This document shows, piece after piece, positions 23,770-34,442 of a stretch of 64,000 nucleotides of DNA. The position numbers and the translations under genes were made by a program. Numbering within the stretch: the stretch's first letter is position 1; each line of letters opens with the position of its first letter. The DNA comes from Mixophyes australis (taxonomy: Eukaryota; Chordata; Amphibia; Anura; Limnodynastidae), in contig JAVHZZ010000003.1 in assembly GCA_036250195.1 (NCBI GenBank), forward strand, positions 342,903,875-342,967,874. The letters are read 5' to 3'. Below the pieces are notes generated by a model. The model did no database searches and was not told the DNA's origin. It saw only the letters and a program-made list of their open reading frames with translations.

Positions 23770-24036
23770 CTTATTTATATACTGCATACATTTTCATATT
23801 ATGCAGCTCTTTACAGGTAATATTTAATAATTCACACCAGTCCCTGCCACAATGGAACTAACAATTTATATTCTTTACCACGTGGACAGACACATACACA
23901 CTATGGTGAATCTTGTCAGAAATCACGCAAACACGGGGAGAACATACAAACTTCACACAGATAGGGGCTTGGTTGGAATATAACCCATGACCCCAGCACA
24001 GTAAGGCAGCAATGCTAACCGCTGTGCCACCATGCT
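23770..24036 (-). mobile_element. tRNA-headed SINE, copy 4 (diverged)
   Basis: Reverse copy: CACACCAGTCCCTGCCACAA, GCAAACACGGGGAGAACATA, CCATGACCCCAGCAC and GCCACCATGCTGC are clear. Several internal deletions exist, including much of the body around 23890-23925. Confidence 0.8.
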
Positions 24037-25323
24037 GCATTTGCTGTCTATAATACATCATATTCAGACTGTATAATTTTGTTGTTTATATTATATTCGA
24101 GCTACACTGTGTAGATGGAGAGATAAAGAGCTATTCCTCAGTCCGAATATAATATTAAAGCATATAATAACAACTTTAGAAAGGAACATATTAGCAATCA
24201 ATGGCCAGTAACGGATATATGTGCGTTATTAAGAGTGAGGTATAATAGTGACTCTAGGTCATAAGTAAGGGCGGAATCAAATGCTTAAAATGTACAATGT
24301 GTTCCATAAGTATCGATGGCCATGGAAATTTTATTCATGTCCAACAAGGACATGTGACAAATGATCAGCGCTCGTACACTGTTCATTACATTACCATGTG
24401 TCCTGGAAGTCGGGATGAAGAAAAGCTTTTTAATCATATAAAAGCTGTTATTTCCTTCTGCCATTTCTTCCTAATGGTTATAATTTAGCTGGCCTAACTT
24501 CTTACTTCAAGGATTTATGCCAATGAGGCATTATTATTTAACATGCTAAGTTTCCAAAATCATAAACACCAAACTGCATAAAGAGGTCTCGTCGAGGCAG
24601 ATGCTCTGCATTAAAGAAGCTGTTTTTGTAATAGTTGTTTCAGTGGAAATCTATATTTCATGTTCCTTTGACACTGCTGCGGGGTGCTGATCGCTGCACT
24701 GAATTGCTTTTGAGGTTTGCTTTTAGTGATTTGCTAATTCTAAGCCCAATCTTGAAATATGAAACCAGATAATTAGTATAATTAAAGCCATGATCATCTA
24801 TATTTACTGCCCAGGCACATATATTTTTCATGGCAAAAAAAAATAATGCGTAAGGGTATGGATATTCCTTGTATCAATATGGGCACCAAACTGCATTTTA
24901 GAAAGGCTGATACTTCCGTCTTAGTGAAAACATGACTTAGGGCTAGAGTTACTAAAAATCTTGAAGGCAAGTGCAGGCTGGCACTTGTAGTGCCACATGT
25001 GTGCTGTATAAATAGCGCCCCATCATGTAATAGTAAGTGTTGCCCCCATCATAAATAATTATTGTATCATTATTGCCCCCATTAACAATCAATAAGTATT
25101 GACCCCTTAATATAATCAGTTTTTTAGCAGGATCTTTCAGATGTTGATTGGGATGGTTAAAAATGCCGGTGAATGATGATGGAATGTTTCTAACTGCACT
25201 GATATGAATAGGACAAGAATGCAGGAGCACACTTTAGACACTAAAAACATACTAATAACAAATGTTTGTGTATCAGACTGTGTAATTGCAATATACTATA
25301 CAATATCTGAAATAAACTCAAGG

Positions 25324-26064
25324 GGCCTGATTCATTAGTGATCTTATCCAAAAGTTAAGATACTTATTTTTAAGAAGAAACGGGGAGATAAGAGTGAAGT
25401 TAAGATGGATTTTCATCTTAACTTAAGAAATTCTTCACTTATACCGCTTTCATACTGCCGCCCCGGCAATATCCCGGGTTTTTCAAGCCGGGTTTTTGCC
25501 GGGGCTTGGAGCGTCCCAGCTCAGAAACACCATTCATACTGCACCTCGGACCCGGGAATTTCCTGGGTTGACCCCATTCATACTGCACAAGTCTGTGCCC
25601 TGGCAATTTGTGGAAGTCATCAGCATTCACTGGCTGAAAAATGGTGATGTCATTGAAAGGTGACTGGTTTTTTTTTCTTCCACGGGCTCCCACCGATGAC
25701 CTCATCCTCCAGAGACAGGCAGACAGCCAATCAGCTTGTTTTCTGTGCAACCCAGGTTGAAAAACCCGGGTTGCACCATTCATAGTGCAGGCAACCCGGG
25801 TCCGACCCGGGAATTACCCCTAGATAAATCCCGGGTTGAAGACCCGGGTTTTTAGACCCGGGATTTTTGACTTGTACCATTCATACTGCACCAAGACCCG
25901 GGTCGTTTGAGCTCGCCCCGGTAAAAACCCGGGATTTTGGTGCAGTATGAATGGGGTATTATGCAGTGGATTTTGCTTCTTATCTCCCTTTTCTGAGCAT
26001 GCACAGAGTGGATTTGCTTAAGATAAGCAAAAAACGGCAGATAAGATCACTAATGAATCAGGCC
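25324..26064. mobile_element. Outer MITE (GGCCTGATTCATTAGTGATC ends), interrupted
   Basis: The left arm GGCCTGATTCATTAGTGATC is matched in reverse by GATCACTAATGAATCAGGCC at 26045-26064. Flanking CAAGG (25319-25323 and 26065-26069) may be the duplication; read with three G at each end it would be AAG. The inner arms share AAGATAAG-type motifs. The element at 25442-25958 has inserted into it, so the original was about 220 bases. Confidence 0.75.
25442..25958. mobile_element. Inner Harbinger-like MITE (TACCCCATTCATACTGCACC ends)
   Basis: The right end reads in reverse TACCCCATTCATACTGCACC; the left end is TACCGCTTTCATACTGCCGC. Exact TTA duplications lie at 25439-25441 and 25959-25961, the TWA form used by PIF/Harbinger. 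The interior is full of CCCGGGTTTTT and CATTCATACTGCAC repeats in both orientations. It lies inside the outer MITE, so it is the younger insertion. Confidence 0.8.
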
Positions 26065-26229
26065 CAAGGTTCTTAGTGTACAGCTTGATCAAACTGCCCA
26101 TCTACCATGACTAGGTAACCTCATTCAGATGGGTACTTACACTAGCAATTGATTTCTAAAAACTGGTGCATACCTATCTCTCTTTTATGTTTGCATGCAG
26201 GTTAGAGATAATGCTGGTAGGGCCCTAGC

Positions 26230-26410
26230 CAGGGGCAGCGTGGTCTGGGGTGGCATCTCCTCCCCAGGCTGGTCACATAGTGTGCTACCTTGGGCTGGGT
26301 CACTGGGGCACCTGCATTTATTTTCCTTTAAAATGTTCCTAATAGGCTGCCGAGTTGAGTCTTGCCCCCCTCCCCCCCCCCCCCGGCTGAAATCTGCCAG
26401 CCCCCCCCTG
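26230..26410. mobile_element. hAT-like MITE, CAG-ended (181 bp)
   Basis: Starts CAGGGGCAGCGTGG and ends CCCCCCCTG. Flanking 8-mers GCCCTAGC (26222-26229) and ACCCTAGC (26411-26418) differ by one base. The interior CCTTTAAAATGTTCCTAATA-GGCTGC is shared with 54349-54479, a shorter copy. Confidence 0.75.
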
Positions 26411-27356
26411 ACCCTAGCTGAAAGGTACACTAATTAAAAACACTGATGAATAAATGACCGGGGTGCTGGGCCAAAGTCTAGGCAGTCCCTAAAATATCCG
26501 TGTAGGAGACAAATGTTCGGCCCGGCCACCAATTAGCCAAATGTCTCCAATTTAGGGACAGGAAACATACGTTTACCTGTGTATAGGCACCATTAAAAGT
26601 GTGGAATCACTTTTTAAAATCACATAACTTATAGGTTTGTTTCCACCGATAAACAAAAAGACAAAGGTGTCACGGCTGCTGTGTAATGACACTCAGGAAT
26701 TATCAGCAACAAATTTGTTCAACCATTTTTCTACTTTTATAGCCTTTAGATGTTCTTGTTCCCAAAATTCCACTGCTGTACTCAGAGAGATCTGGCCATT
26801 TGACAAATGCAGTTTGACAGCATTGCAATAGAGATGTCTGAAGACAAAAAAAGAGAATGTACTACACTTCATTAAAAAACACACACCAAGGAGGATAAAA
26901 CAAGAAATATTCAGGGTCATTTAGCTGAGCACAGTGCAAACATGTACCTTTCCTAATCCTATTACATTCTAGTGCCTAGTTGTGTAATTTTACATAGACG
27001 TTAGTCAGCAGAATATCTCCTGGGGCTCTGCGTTGCATCAGCCCTCCACCGTGACAGTGAGTAGATTCAGAGAGGCTCAGGGCTTAAATCTATTGTGTGT
27101 TACTTTACTGTTTCAGCCTGGTCTGTGTGCTGGGGTGGTAATAGGATGTTTGGTACACCCTGCAAAACTTGGAAGAGTTCCTGTCTCTGCACTTCTGGGC
27201 AGGGGGCCTCAGACACCAAATCGAGCTGTTCTGCACATATGGCAACCACTGTGCATGCTCAGGAGAGCAAAGCAGGACTCTTGGGAGGGTGACACTACAC
27301 TCTGCCTGCCCACATTTTTTTCAGGTGTAGGCAAGCCAGCAAGGCGCCCCCGAAAT

Positions 27357-27864
27357 CAGGGCCGGTGCAAGGTTTCTTGGCGCCCTAGGCAAAATTTCAA
27401 ATTACCTCCCACCCCCCAATACACCGCCTCCTTGTTGAACATGTCCCCCGCTGCAGCACACCGCCTGCCCCTTTTTTACCATGCCCCCCCCCCTCAGCAT
27501 AACACACACACACACACACACCTGTACTTACCAGAAAGTTTTCTCCATGCCGCTGCTCTGCTCCTCTTTGGCGGGCGCCTCACTGACTGTCGGGACGTGA
27601 TGATGACGTCACTACAGTCAGTGAGGGAAGAGAGGGGCGGGAGGTAGTGCGTCCCAGCGTTAGGGTGGCCGGCGGTGATCAATCACCCCACATCCGCCAT
27701 GGATTGGATGAAATCGTGCATATCTATAAAGCTGTGCGGTGGCCGCTGAGTTTAACTTCCATGCCGCCGCACAGCTTTATAGATGGCACGATTTCAGTGA
27801 CGCCCCCCAGAGCCAGGCGCCCTAGGCAACTGCCTAATGCTGCCTAATGGTAGCGCAGGGCCTG
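27357..27864. mobile_element. hAT-like MITE, CAG-ended (508 bp) with internal hairpins
   Basis: Ends CAGGGCCGGTGCAAGG and ...GCGCAGGGCCTG. Flanking 8-mers CCCGAAAT (27349-27356) and CCTGAAAT (27865-27872) differ by one CpG-to-TpG change. GGCGCCCTAGGCAA occurs near both ends in opposite orientation. Inside are a (CA)n tract near 27500 and two hairpins (27580-27629 and 27710-27796). The 204-aa open frame at 27033-27647 overlaps it and is not a gene. Confidence 0.85.
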
Positions 27865-29363
27865 CCTGAAATGCACCCTCTCTCCATGCTTATTGCGTTC
27901 ACCACGGCCCTGTCTATGTGGCTGCCCCTTTTGTCATATATGGTACTCATCTGACAAAGAGGTAGCTACTTTGGATACCCCAAAATTCCATGTACCATTT
28001 TCCTACCACTATTATGTATTAATATATTAATAGAGGAACATGCCATGGTTAACTGCCTGCATGTGAATCTATAAGTGTCATTTTAACCCCTTGAGCACTA
28101 AGGACGAGGGGGACTAGTCCTCTACATAACCCCTGAAAAGTCCCACGCGTCTTGTTCATTTAAGGATTTAAGAAAACCCACAAGTCACTTCCTACCCTGA
28201 CCTGGGGGTTTTCAGATACTGCCAAAGGAAAGAGGTCCTTCCCGCATTAGAAATGTGTATTCGCATGCTCACCAGTGTCACAGTGTGCTCAGACCAATGA
28301 AGTCAATGGGAGATAACCTCCATATGCCTGGCACTTAGAAGGCTGGGGATACCCCTGTTTGAAAGATGGAGAACTTCTTTCAAATGATGGCATTCCTGTT
28401 TATTTATTGCCTGATGATCATTTTTGATCAGAGCACCTTAAAAAAATCCTCAGAGGCAAATGGGTTAAATAAGATATTTCAAAACCATATTCTGGTGGTG
28501 AGACAGCTTTCTCCCTGATGGTGTTCTCCTGCACAGCTTTCACAAACTACAGAAGAAACCTGTTCTTAATAAGTATTGGAGAAAAAAGGGATTAAATCCC
28601 AATATGAGCAATGTAATATGTAAGCAAATTTGGAGGAATTATGGCCTCCTCTTTAATACAACACATATTGAAATAGGTACAGAAAGAGAATTACCGCTCC
28701 TGGTATTTTCTGAAAATATTGTATCTTACTGAAAGTGAAATTTACATGAACCTTATCCTTTAATACCTGGTGAAAAAGCAAAGATATGGCAGCTTACTTC
28801 TTCTCTGTTGGCAGTGAAATAAATGTTTTGGATCAGCTAATTTAGTTACATTGATCATTATGTGCTGTGTTAGTTTAAAGGATGCAATGTGCCTTTTTGT
28901 GCAAGGGAAACACATTCGCCCACAGATTAACACTTCCTACACAGGGACCTATTAAAAGACTTTCAAAATCAAATTTATAACAAACTTCAAAGAGCAATGT
29001 AAATCTGACACAGGTTTCCATTCTAGACATGCTATGCAAATCTGATTATTGACACCAAGTTAAAGGGAATGTGTCACCAGGTTCTATATTGTCTTTTTAT
29101 TTTTTCTATTTAATTAGCAATTCACCCTTACACCACAGAGAGAACAGATAATATAGCGAGATTTCCATGTGCTACTCACTATACTTTCAGCTTGTTCCTT
29201 AATACTCTGCAGCAGGAGAGTGTGGGGTATGGTGTGGGGTATCCAGCCAGGGAATAGCACAACCAGATGATCACCTCAGAATTTAAGATGAGTTATCAGC
29301 TTAGAGATCTCCAGGGTGAATGAAGGCACAGAGGAACTATTTTTTTTTATATAGCATACAAAA

Positions 29364-29519
29364 CACAATGTAATAAAGAGATATAAAAGAGGTAACAATT
29401 ACAATGTAATAAAGAGATATAAAAAGGTAACAATTACAATGTAATAAAGAGATATAAAAAAGGTAACAATTACAATGTAATAAAGAGATATAAAAGAGGT
29501 AACAATTACAATGTAATAC
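29364..29519. repeat. 35-bp minisatellite, about 4.5 copies
   Basis: Units of ACAATGTAATAAAGAGATAT-AAAAGAGGTAACAATT, 34-36 bases each, differing mainly in the A-run/GAGG junction. Confidence 0.93.
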
Positions 29520-30120
29520 CTGATGACAGCTAGTTTTAAAACAGAAAAGTAGAGATTCACAGGAACATATTCCAATTGTGTAGATTTCTTTTTACAAATT
29601 AAGGTGGCTACATGTAACATTGTTGTCAACCACTTTGATCACTTTAGATGAAATTATCCAGAAATTGTAATGTGTGCTGGCCTCCATCAACCCCCAATGT
29701 TACCTGACAGTTATTAAGATCCATCCAGATTTTAATATTGGGAGGCTTAAGATATCACAGAGCAATGAGCGTGATCCTTATGGGTGGGTACGGTGAATGC
29801 TGACAGTGTTAATGAGGCCCTTTTCAATCCAGTTGTTCAGCAAAGTCACTGAAAAACCAAATCTTTCCGATTTGGCTGCCATCATGTGACGGCATATTGG
29901 ACATGGAGCTGCTCTTTGACAGAAAAATAAACCTAATATGAAGGTTCTGTAGCCTAACAGCAGGAAGTTGATACTGAGATCACAATACACCCGCTTCAGT
30001 GATCTGAGGTCAACATTACGGAAGGTAATCCATAAGCTCCATGGTGCCTTCTAACACCATGCTGTGAACAGTTAGCTCAAATCAGCATACACTGTCTGGA
30101 ATTTAGAACCCCCTAAGGTA

Positions 30121-31649
30121 CAGTCATGTACAAAAGTTTTGAGAATGAAACAAACATTATTTTTCACAAAGTCTGCTGCCTCAGTTGTTATGATGGCAAT
30201 TTGCATATACTCCAGAATGTCATGAAGAGTGATCAGATGAATTGCAATTAATTTCAAAGTCCCTCTCTGCCATGACAATGAACTTTATCCCAGAAACAAC
30301 ATTTCCACTGCATTTCACCCCTGCCATAAAAGGACCAGCCGACATCAGGTCAGTGATTCTCTCCTTAATACAGGTGAGTGTGTTGATGAGGACAAGGCTT
30401 GAGATCACTCTGTCATGCTGATTGAGTTAGAATAACAGACTGGAAGCTTTATAAGGAGGGTGGTGCTTGAAATCATCGTTCTTCCTCTGTTAACCATGGT
30501 TACCTGCAGGGAAACACGTACAATGATCACAAAAAGGGCTTCACAATCAAGAATATTGCTGCAAGATTGCACCTAAATCAATCATTTATCAGATCATCAA
30601 GAACTTCAATGAGCGAGGTTCAATAGTTGTGAAGAAGGCTTCAGGGTTCCCAAGAACTTCCAGCAAATGCCAGGACCGTCTCCTAAAGTTGATTCAGCTG
30701 CGGGATCAGGGCACCACCAATGCAGAGCTTGCTCAGGACTGACATGCACAGTGAAGCAAAGACTTTTGGAGGATGGCCTGGTGTCAAGAAGGCTAGAAAA
30801 GAAGCCCCTTCTTTCCAGGATAAACATTAGGGACAGAGGGATATTGTGCAAAAGGTTCAGGGATTAGACTGCTGAGGACTGGGATAAAGTAATTTGCTCT
30901 GATGAATCCCCTTTCAAATTGTTTGGGGCATCTGGAAAAATGCTTGTCCGGAGAAGGAAAGGTGAGCCTTACCATCAGTCCTGTGTCATGCCAACAGTAA
31001 AGCATCCTGAGACCATTTATGTGTGGGGTTGCTTCTCAGCCAAGGGAGTGGGCTCACTCACAATTTTGCCTAAGACCACAGTCATGAATAAAGAATGGTA
31101 CCAAAACATCCTCCAAATGCAACTTCTCCCAACCATCCAAGAACAGTTTGGTGACGAACAATGCCTATTCCAGTATGATGGAGCACCTTGCCATAAGGCA
31201 AAAGTGATAACTAAGTGGCTCGAGGATGAAAACATTGAAATTTTGGGTCCATGGCCAGTAAACTCCCCAGACCTTAATCCCATTGAGAACTTGTGGTAAA
31301 TCCTCAAGAGGTGGTTGAACAAACAAAAACTCACAAATTCTGACAAACTCAAAGCATTGATTAGGCAAGAATGGGCGACCATCAGTCAGTACGTGGCTTA
31401 GATGCTGATTGACAGCATGCGAGGGCGAATTGCAGAGGTCTTCAAAAAGAAGGGTCAACATTACATATATTGACTCTTTGCAAAATCTTAATGCAATTGA
31501 CAATAAAAGTCGTTGGCACTTATGAAATGCTTGCAGGTTTACTTCACTATACCATAGCATCATCTGACAAAAAGGTCAAAAAACACTGAAGCAGCAAACT
31601 TTGTGAAAACCAATACTTGTGTCATTCTCAAACCTTTTGGCCATGACTG
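30121..31649 (+). mobile_element. Tc1-like transposon, complete ends, inactive (1529 bp)
   Basis: Ends CAGTCATG...CATGACTG are flanked by TA on both sides (30119-30120, 31650-31651), the Tc1/mariner target site. The inverted repeats continue inward: left CAAAAGTTTTGAGAATGA and TTTTCACAAAGTCTGCTGCC, matched in reverse at the right by AGCAAACTTTGTGAAAA and TCATTCTCAAACCTTTTGG, about 70 bases in all. A damaged transposase lies between. It inserted in the complete neurexin intron in the same direction as the gene. Confidence 0.95.
30496..31473 (+). pseudogene. Tc1-like transposase pseudogene
   Basis: Starts at ATG 30496 (MVTCRETRTM...) with an N-terminal DNA-binding region damaged by small deletions and frameshifts (30520-30780), then SDESPFKLFG near 30897. 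A long open stretch follows (30919-31299) with YVWGCFSAKGVGSLTILP, QYDGAPCHKAKVITKW and WPVNSPDLNPIENLW. These are the three DDE catalytic positions: D in SDES, D in QYDGAPCH, E in NPIENLW. TAA directly after NLW stops the frame where Ser is usual. A further open part ends KKKGQHYIY-stop at 31473. The catalytic residues survive but several disabling changes make it inactive. Confidence 0.92.
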
Positions 31650-33160
31650 TACACATTTGGTGATATTAAAAATAAATTAAACAGGATCTGTTATTGTAAC
31701 TTGGCAAAGGTGTCCGTTGGGATCTATTGAGAGTTCCAATGTATGCCCGCTGAGACTTAATCGTTGTTTTTGTTCAATATTCAATACAAATTAACATAGG
31801 TTTCACTAAGTTTTAGGCTTGTGTGGTTTGTGGTCTATAAGACCTCTACTATGCAGGTTCCTAGTAGGTGCATATGCATGTTAATGGGTTTTAACTTTTT
31901 GGTGGGACAGTAATTAAGTTGCTAGGTGTTCCAGAGTCTTATTCATGTCAGTTCAACATTTCAGTATAACCAATAGCAGCAAGGTAACTAAGTTTCGGGT
32001 AAGACAAGCACATCAATGATATGACTTAATCAGTATAGTTCAATACATACATTCATTTATACATGTAATGATACTAAAATGTTTTATTTTTTTTTACAAT
32101 TTCAAACCAATTATTAAGTTTTAATATGATGTATACCAGCACTCCTACTTTGCAGAAAGGCAGAACCCTTGGGTAATAGTCCGTACGTTCAACGAGAAGG
32201 TTGGCTTGTCATTGGTATGTGATATCATGTGCCAGAAGTATATATTGTCTATAATGGTCGTTATTACAATGCATAATATTATGCTAACCTGTGTACATGT
32301 TTTTGGGCATGCAAACTAAAACTTCATAAATAGTAGTCCGTGTTTAACCCTATTCTTGCTATCTGCCACACACATTCTGTAACTTTCAAGTAATGAATGA
32401 CTTAAATGTGCCAGACACCAACATATACAAGACTGTTACACTAGATTTCATCACTGTAGGACAATGTAATATGATACAATCCATTCTCAAAATCTTAACG
32501 TCAACTGTTAAATTATTGGTAATACAAAGGCCACGAACTGTGCACCACTTGGCACATTTAGTCAGCCAATTTTTTCGCAATTTGGACCATCATTGCACCA
32601 CGTGATCCAAAACTCTATATTAATTGAATTTTGATCATCTGATCTGAAGATGTAACAATGACAATAAAAGCCATATTTGTGCAGCAATTGGCCGACCAGA
32701 CTGCCTGGCACCCTTAAGATCCTGTTGTTTGGTCTAATTATTGAATGACCAGATCTGCACAATTTCCACGCATCGCATTTGTGGAAGGATGTGCTCAGAA
32801 GGATGTGCTCATTTGGTGATGGGAAAATACTACTGTATCTGCCAGCTGTGAGAAGCTTTAGGAATTATTCCTTTGGCTACACAACACTTTAAAACAGCAC
32901 ACAACTTGCCACCAGTAAATAGCCACAGACTCTGCCTAAGAAAGAGTTTTGAATGTTCGCAAAATTATACGAAAAATTGAGGAGCATTGTCAGGTCCTGC
33001 AAAATAAATTAAGAATTTATGGGCTGTCTTTTGTTAGATGTTTAGTGTTATTATAACCGTATTACGCATATAGTGCCAACATAATCCTTGGTGCTGTACA
33101 ATCAGAAAATTGAAGCATACAGACATGCACGTCAGGGTCAATTAAAACAGACACCTACTA

Positions 33161-34442
33161 TTTTTTTGGATTGAAATAGTATCTTTATTTTGTATAAAGA
33201 TACAAGAAAATACAATACAATATATTACATTCAAATGTACTGTGTCGCAGCACAGCTATAATAACTATACCGTCAAACATAATCAGACATACATTTTAGT
33301 ACAGTACAAGATATAAGGTAGAATATATGATATTCTACAGTGTACATCAAGTACTGCACTAACATGAAACACTTAAATGGCACAATAGTTTCAAACAAGC
33401 AATGGTTGTGAGAGGAAGGTAGGTGAGAGGGGTAAGGGGGGGGGGGGGGTCACAGGCCTGAATATTTACTGAAGGATAGACACATATATAGAAAGGGTGC
33501 TTAAATTAAAGGAAAGGCATTTCAAGAACAACTTCAAACAGTGATGGGGAATGGGTTGGAGCGGGGTAAGGGAGGGGGAGTCACAGGCCCAAAGCTTTAT
33601 TGAAAAATGGACATATAGGGGGTAGGAGAAGAGGAAGACAAAATCAATCATCTTCCTCATGCTCAGGAATGTCAGTGGTGTTATAGTTTCTAAGCAGGCT
33701 GTGGATCAGCCTACGACAGTCCTGGGTGGTTATCTTTTCCCTTTTCAAAAAGAGGTGATTCCTGAAAAGCCATAAAGCATCCTTAAAACAGTTCATAAGG
33801 CACCAGGCCTCCTGAATTGCCCCAATAGTGTTGGTCCCAGAAAATAATCCATGAAATATTGAATGATATGAAAGGGAAGTCATGGGCACACTGTCCTTAA
33901 GTTCGTGTTCCAAGGCATCCAACAGTGCCTGTGCAGTGGGGCAGTCTCAAAAAATATGCTGAGATGTTTCCTTCTGGTGATACTGAAGGGGCAGTGAACA
34001 TATCTGCACAGGTTTCAGGAGTGCATGAATGTCCTGAGAAGTAGACCCCCCTGGATAGCCACCCATGCAATGTCAATTAGTCAGCCCCTTAGAGGCCACA
34101 TTCTCCCAAACATGTTTGGCTGTAGCAGCAGGGAGCCCTGGAACAGACATATATTTTTTTTTTTAGCTCAAATGAGCTTGTGAATAGTTTTTGGCATCCA
34201 CAAGTCTGGTTTACGTCCCTCCAGATGGTGTTCCCTTACAAATTGTCCACCATCCAGGTAAAACCAGGATGTAGTCCAGGTGTAAGGAAAGGAGATGTCC
34301 CACTTATCCAAGTCAAGAACCCTCCAAAGAGGCGGCAGGAAAAAGCGAGATACAGACTTCTCAGCAGAACAAGTGTTCTTTTCAATTAGAGTCCTGCAGA
34401 TACAGTTACACACAGAAAAGGCTCACAGCATGGTGGAGATAT
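33161..34442 (-). mobile_element. Tx1-like (L1 clade) LINE, 5'-truncated, minus strand
   Basis: A 12-base duplication AGACACCTACTA flanks the insert exactly (33149-33160 and 34443-34454). The low-coordinate end begins with a T-run, the poly-A tail of a minus-strand insertion, with ATAAAG just inside. A 3' UTR of about 480 bases (33161-33643, with a G-run at 33438-33449) follows the coding remnant. The features fit target-primed reverse transcription with 5' truncation; only the ORF2 C-terminus is retained. Confidence 0.9.
33644..34413 (-). pseudogene. Tx1-like LINE ORF2 C-terminal remnant
   Basis: Minus-strand segments: RFFLPPLWRVLDLDKWDISF and FYLDGGQFVREHHLEG (34180-34340); then, after a frame change, YHQKETSQHIF-stop-DCPTAQALLDALEH. 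The H..F.DCP pattern is the terminal zinc-finger-like motif of L1-clade proteins, with the conserved Trp changed to TGA. It ends with CFKDALWLFRNHLFLKREKI and a stop at 33644. The KDALWLFRNLL-type segment is what I recall from frog Tx1 elements. Stops and frameshifts show it is dead. Clade assignment is from motif memory. Confidence 0.7.

Noticed and set aside
27033..27647. 204-aa open frame on the + strand
   Set aside because: It runs through the left half of a hAT-like MITE and a (CA)n tract, has no recognisable domain and no splice context; chance frame in GC-rich DNA.
28080..28460. Possible repeat starting TTTTAACCCCTTGAGCACTAAGG
   Set aside because: The start resembles frog elements with AACCCCTT ends, but no opposite end or duplication could be found.
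29778..29990. Minus-strand frame with CPICRHM resembling a RING finger start
   Set aside because: Only one CxxC-type pair is present; no further zinc ligands, and no splice signals were found around it.
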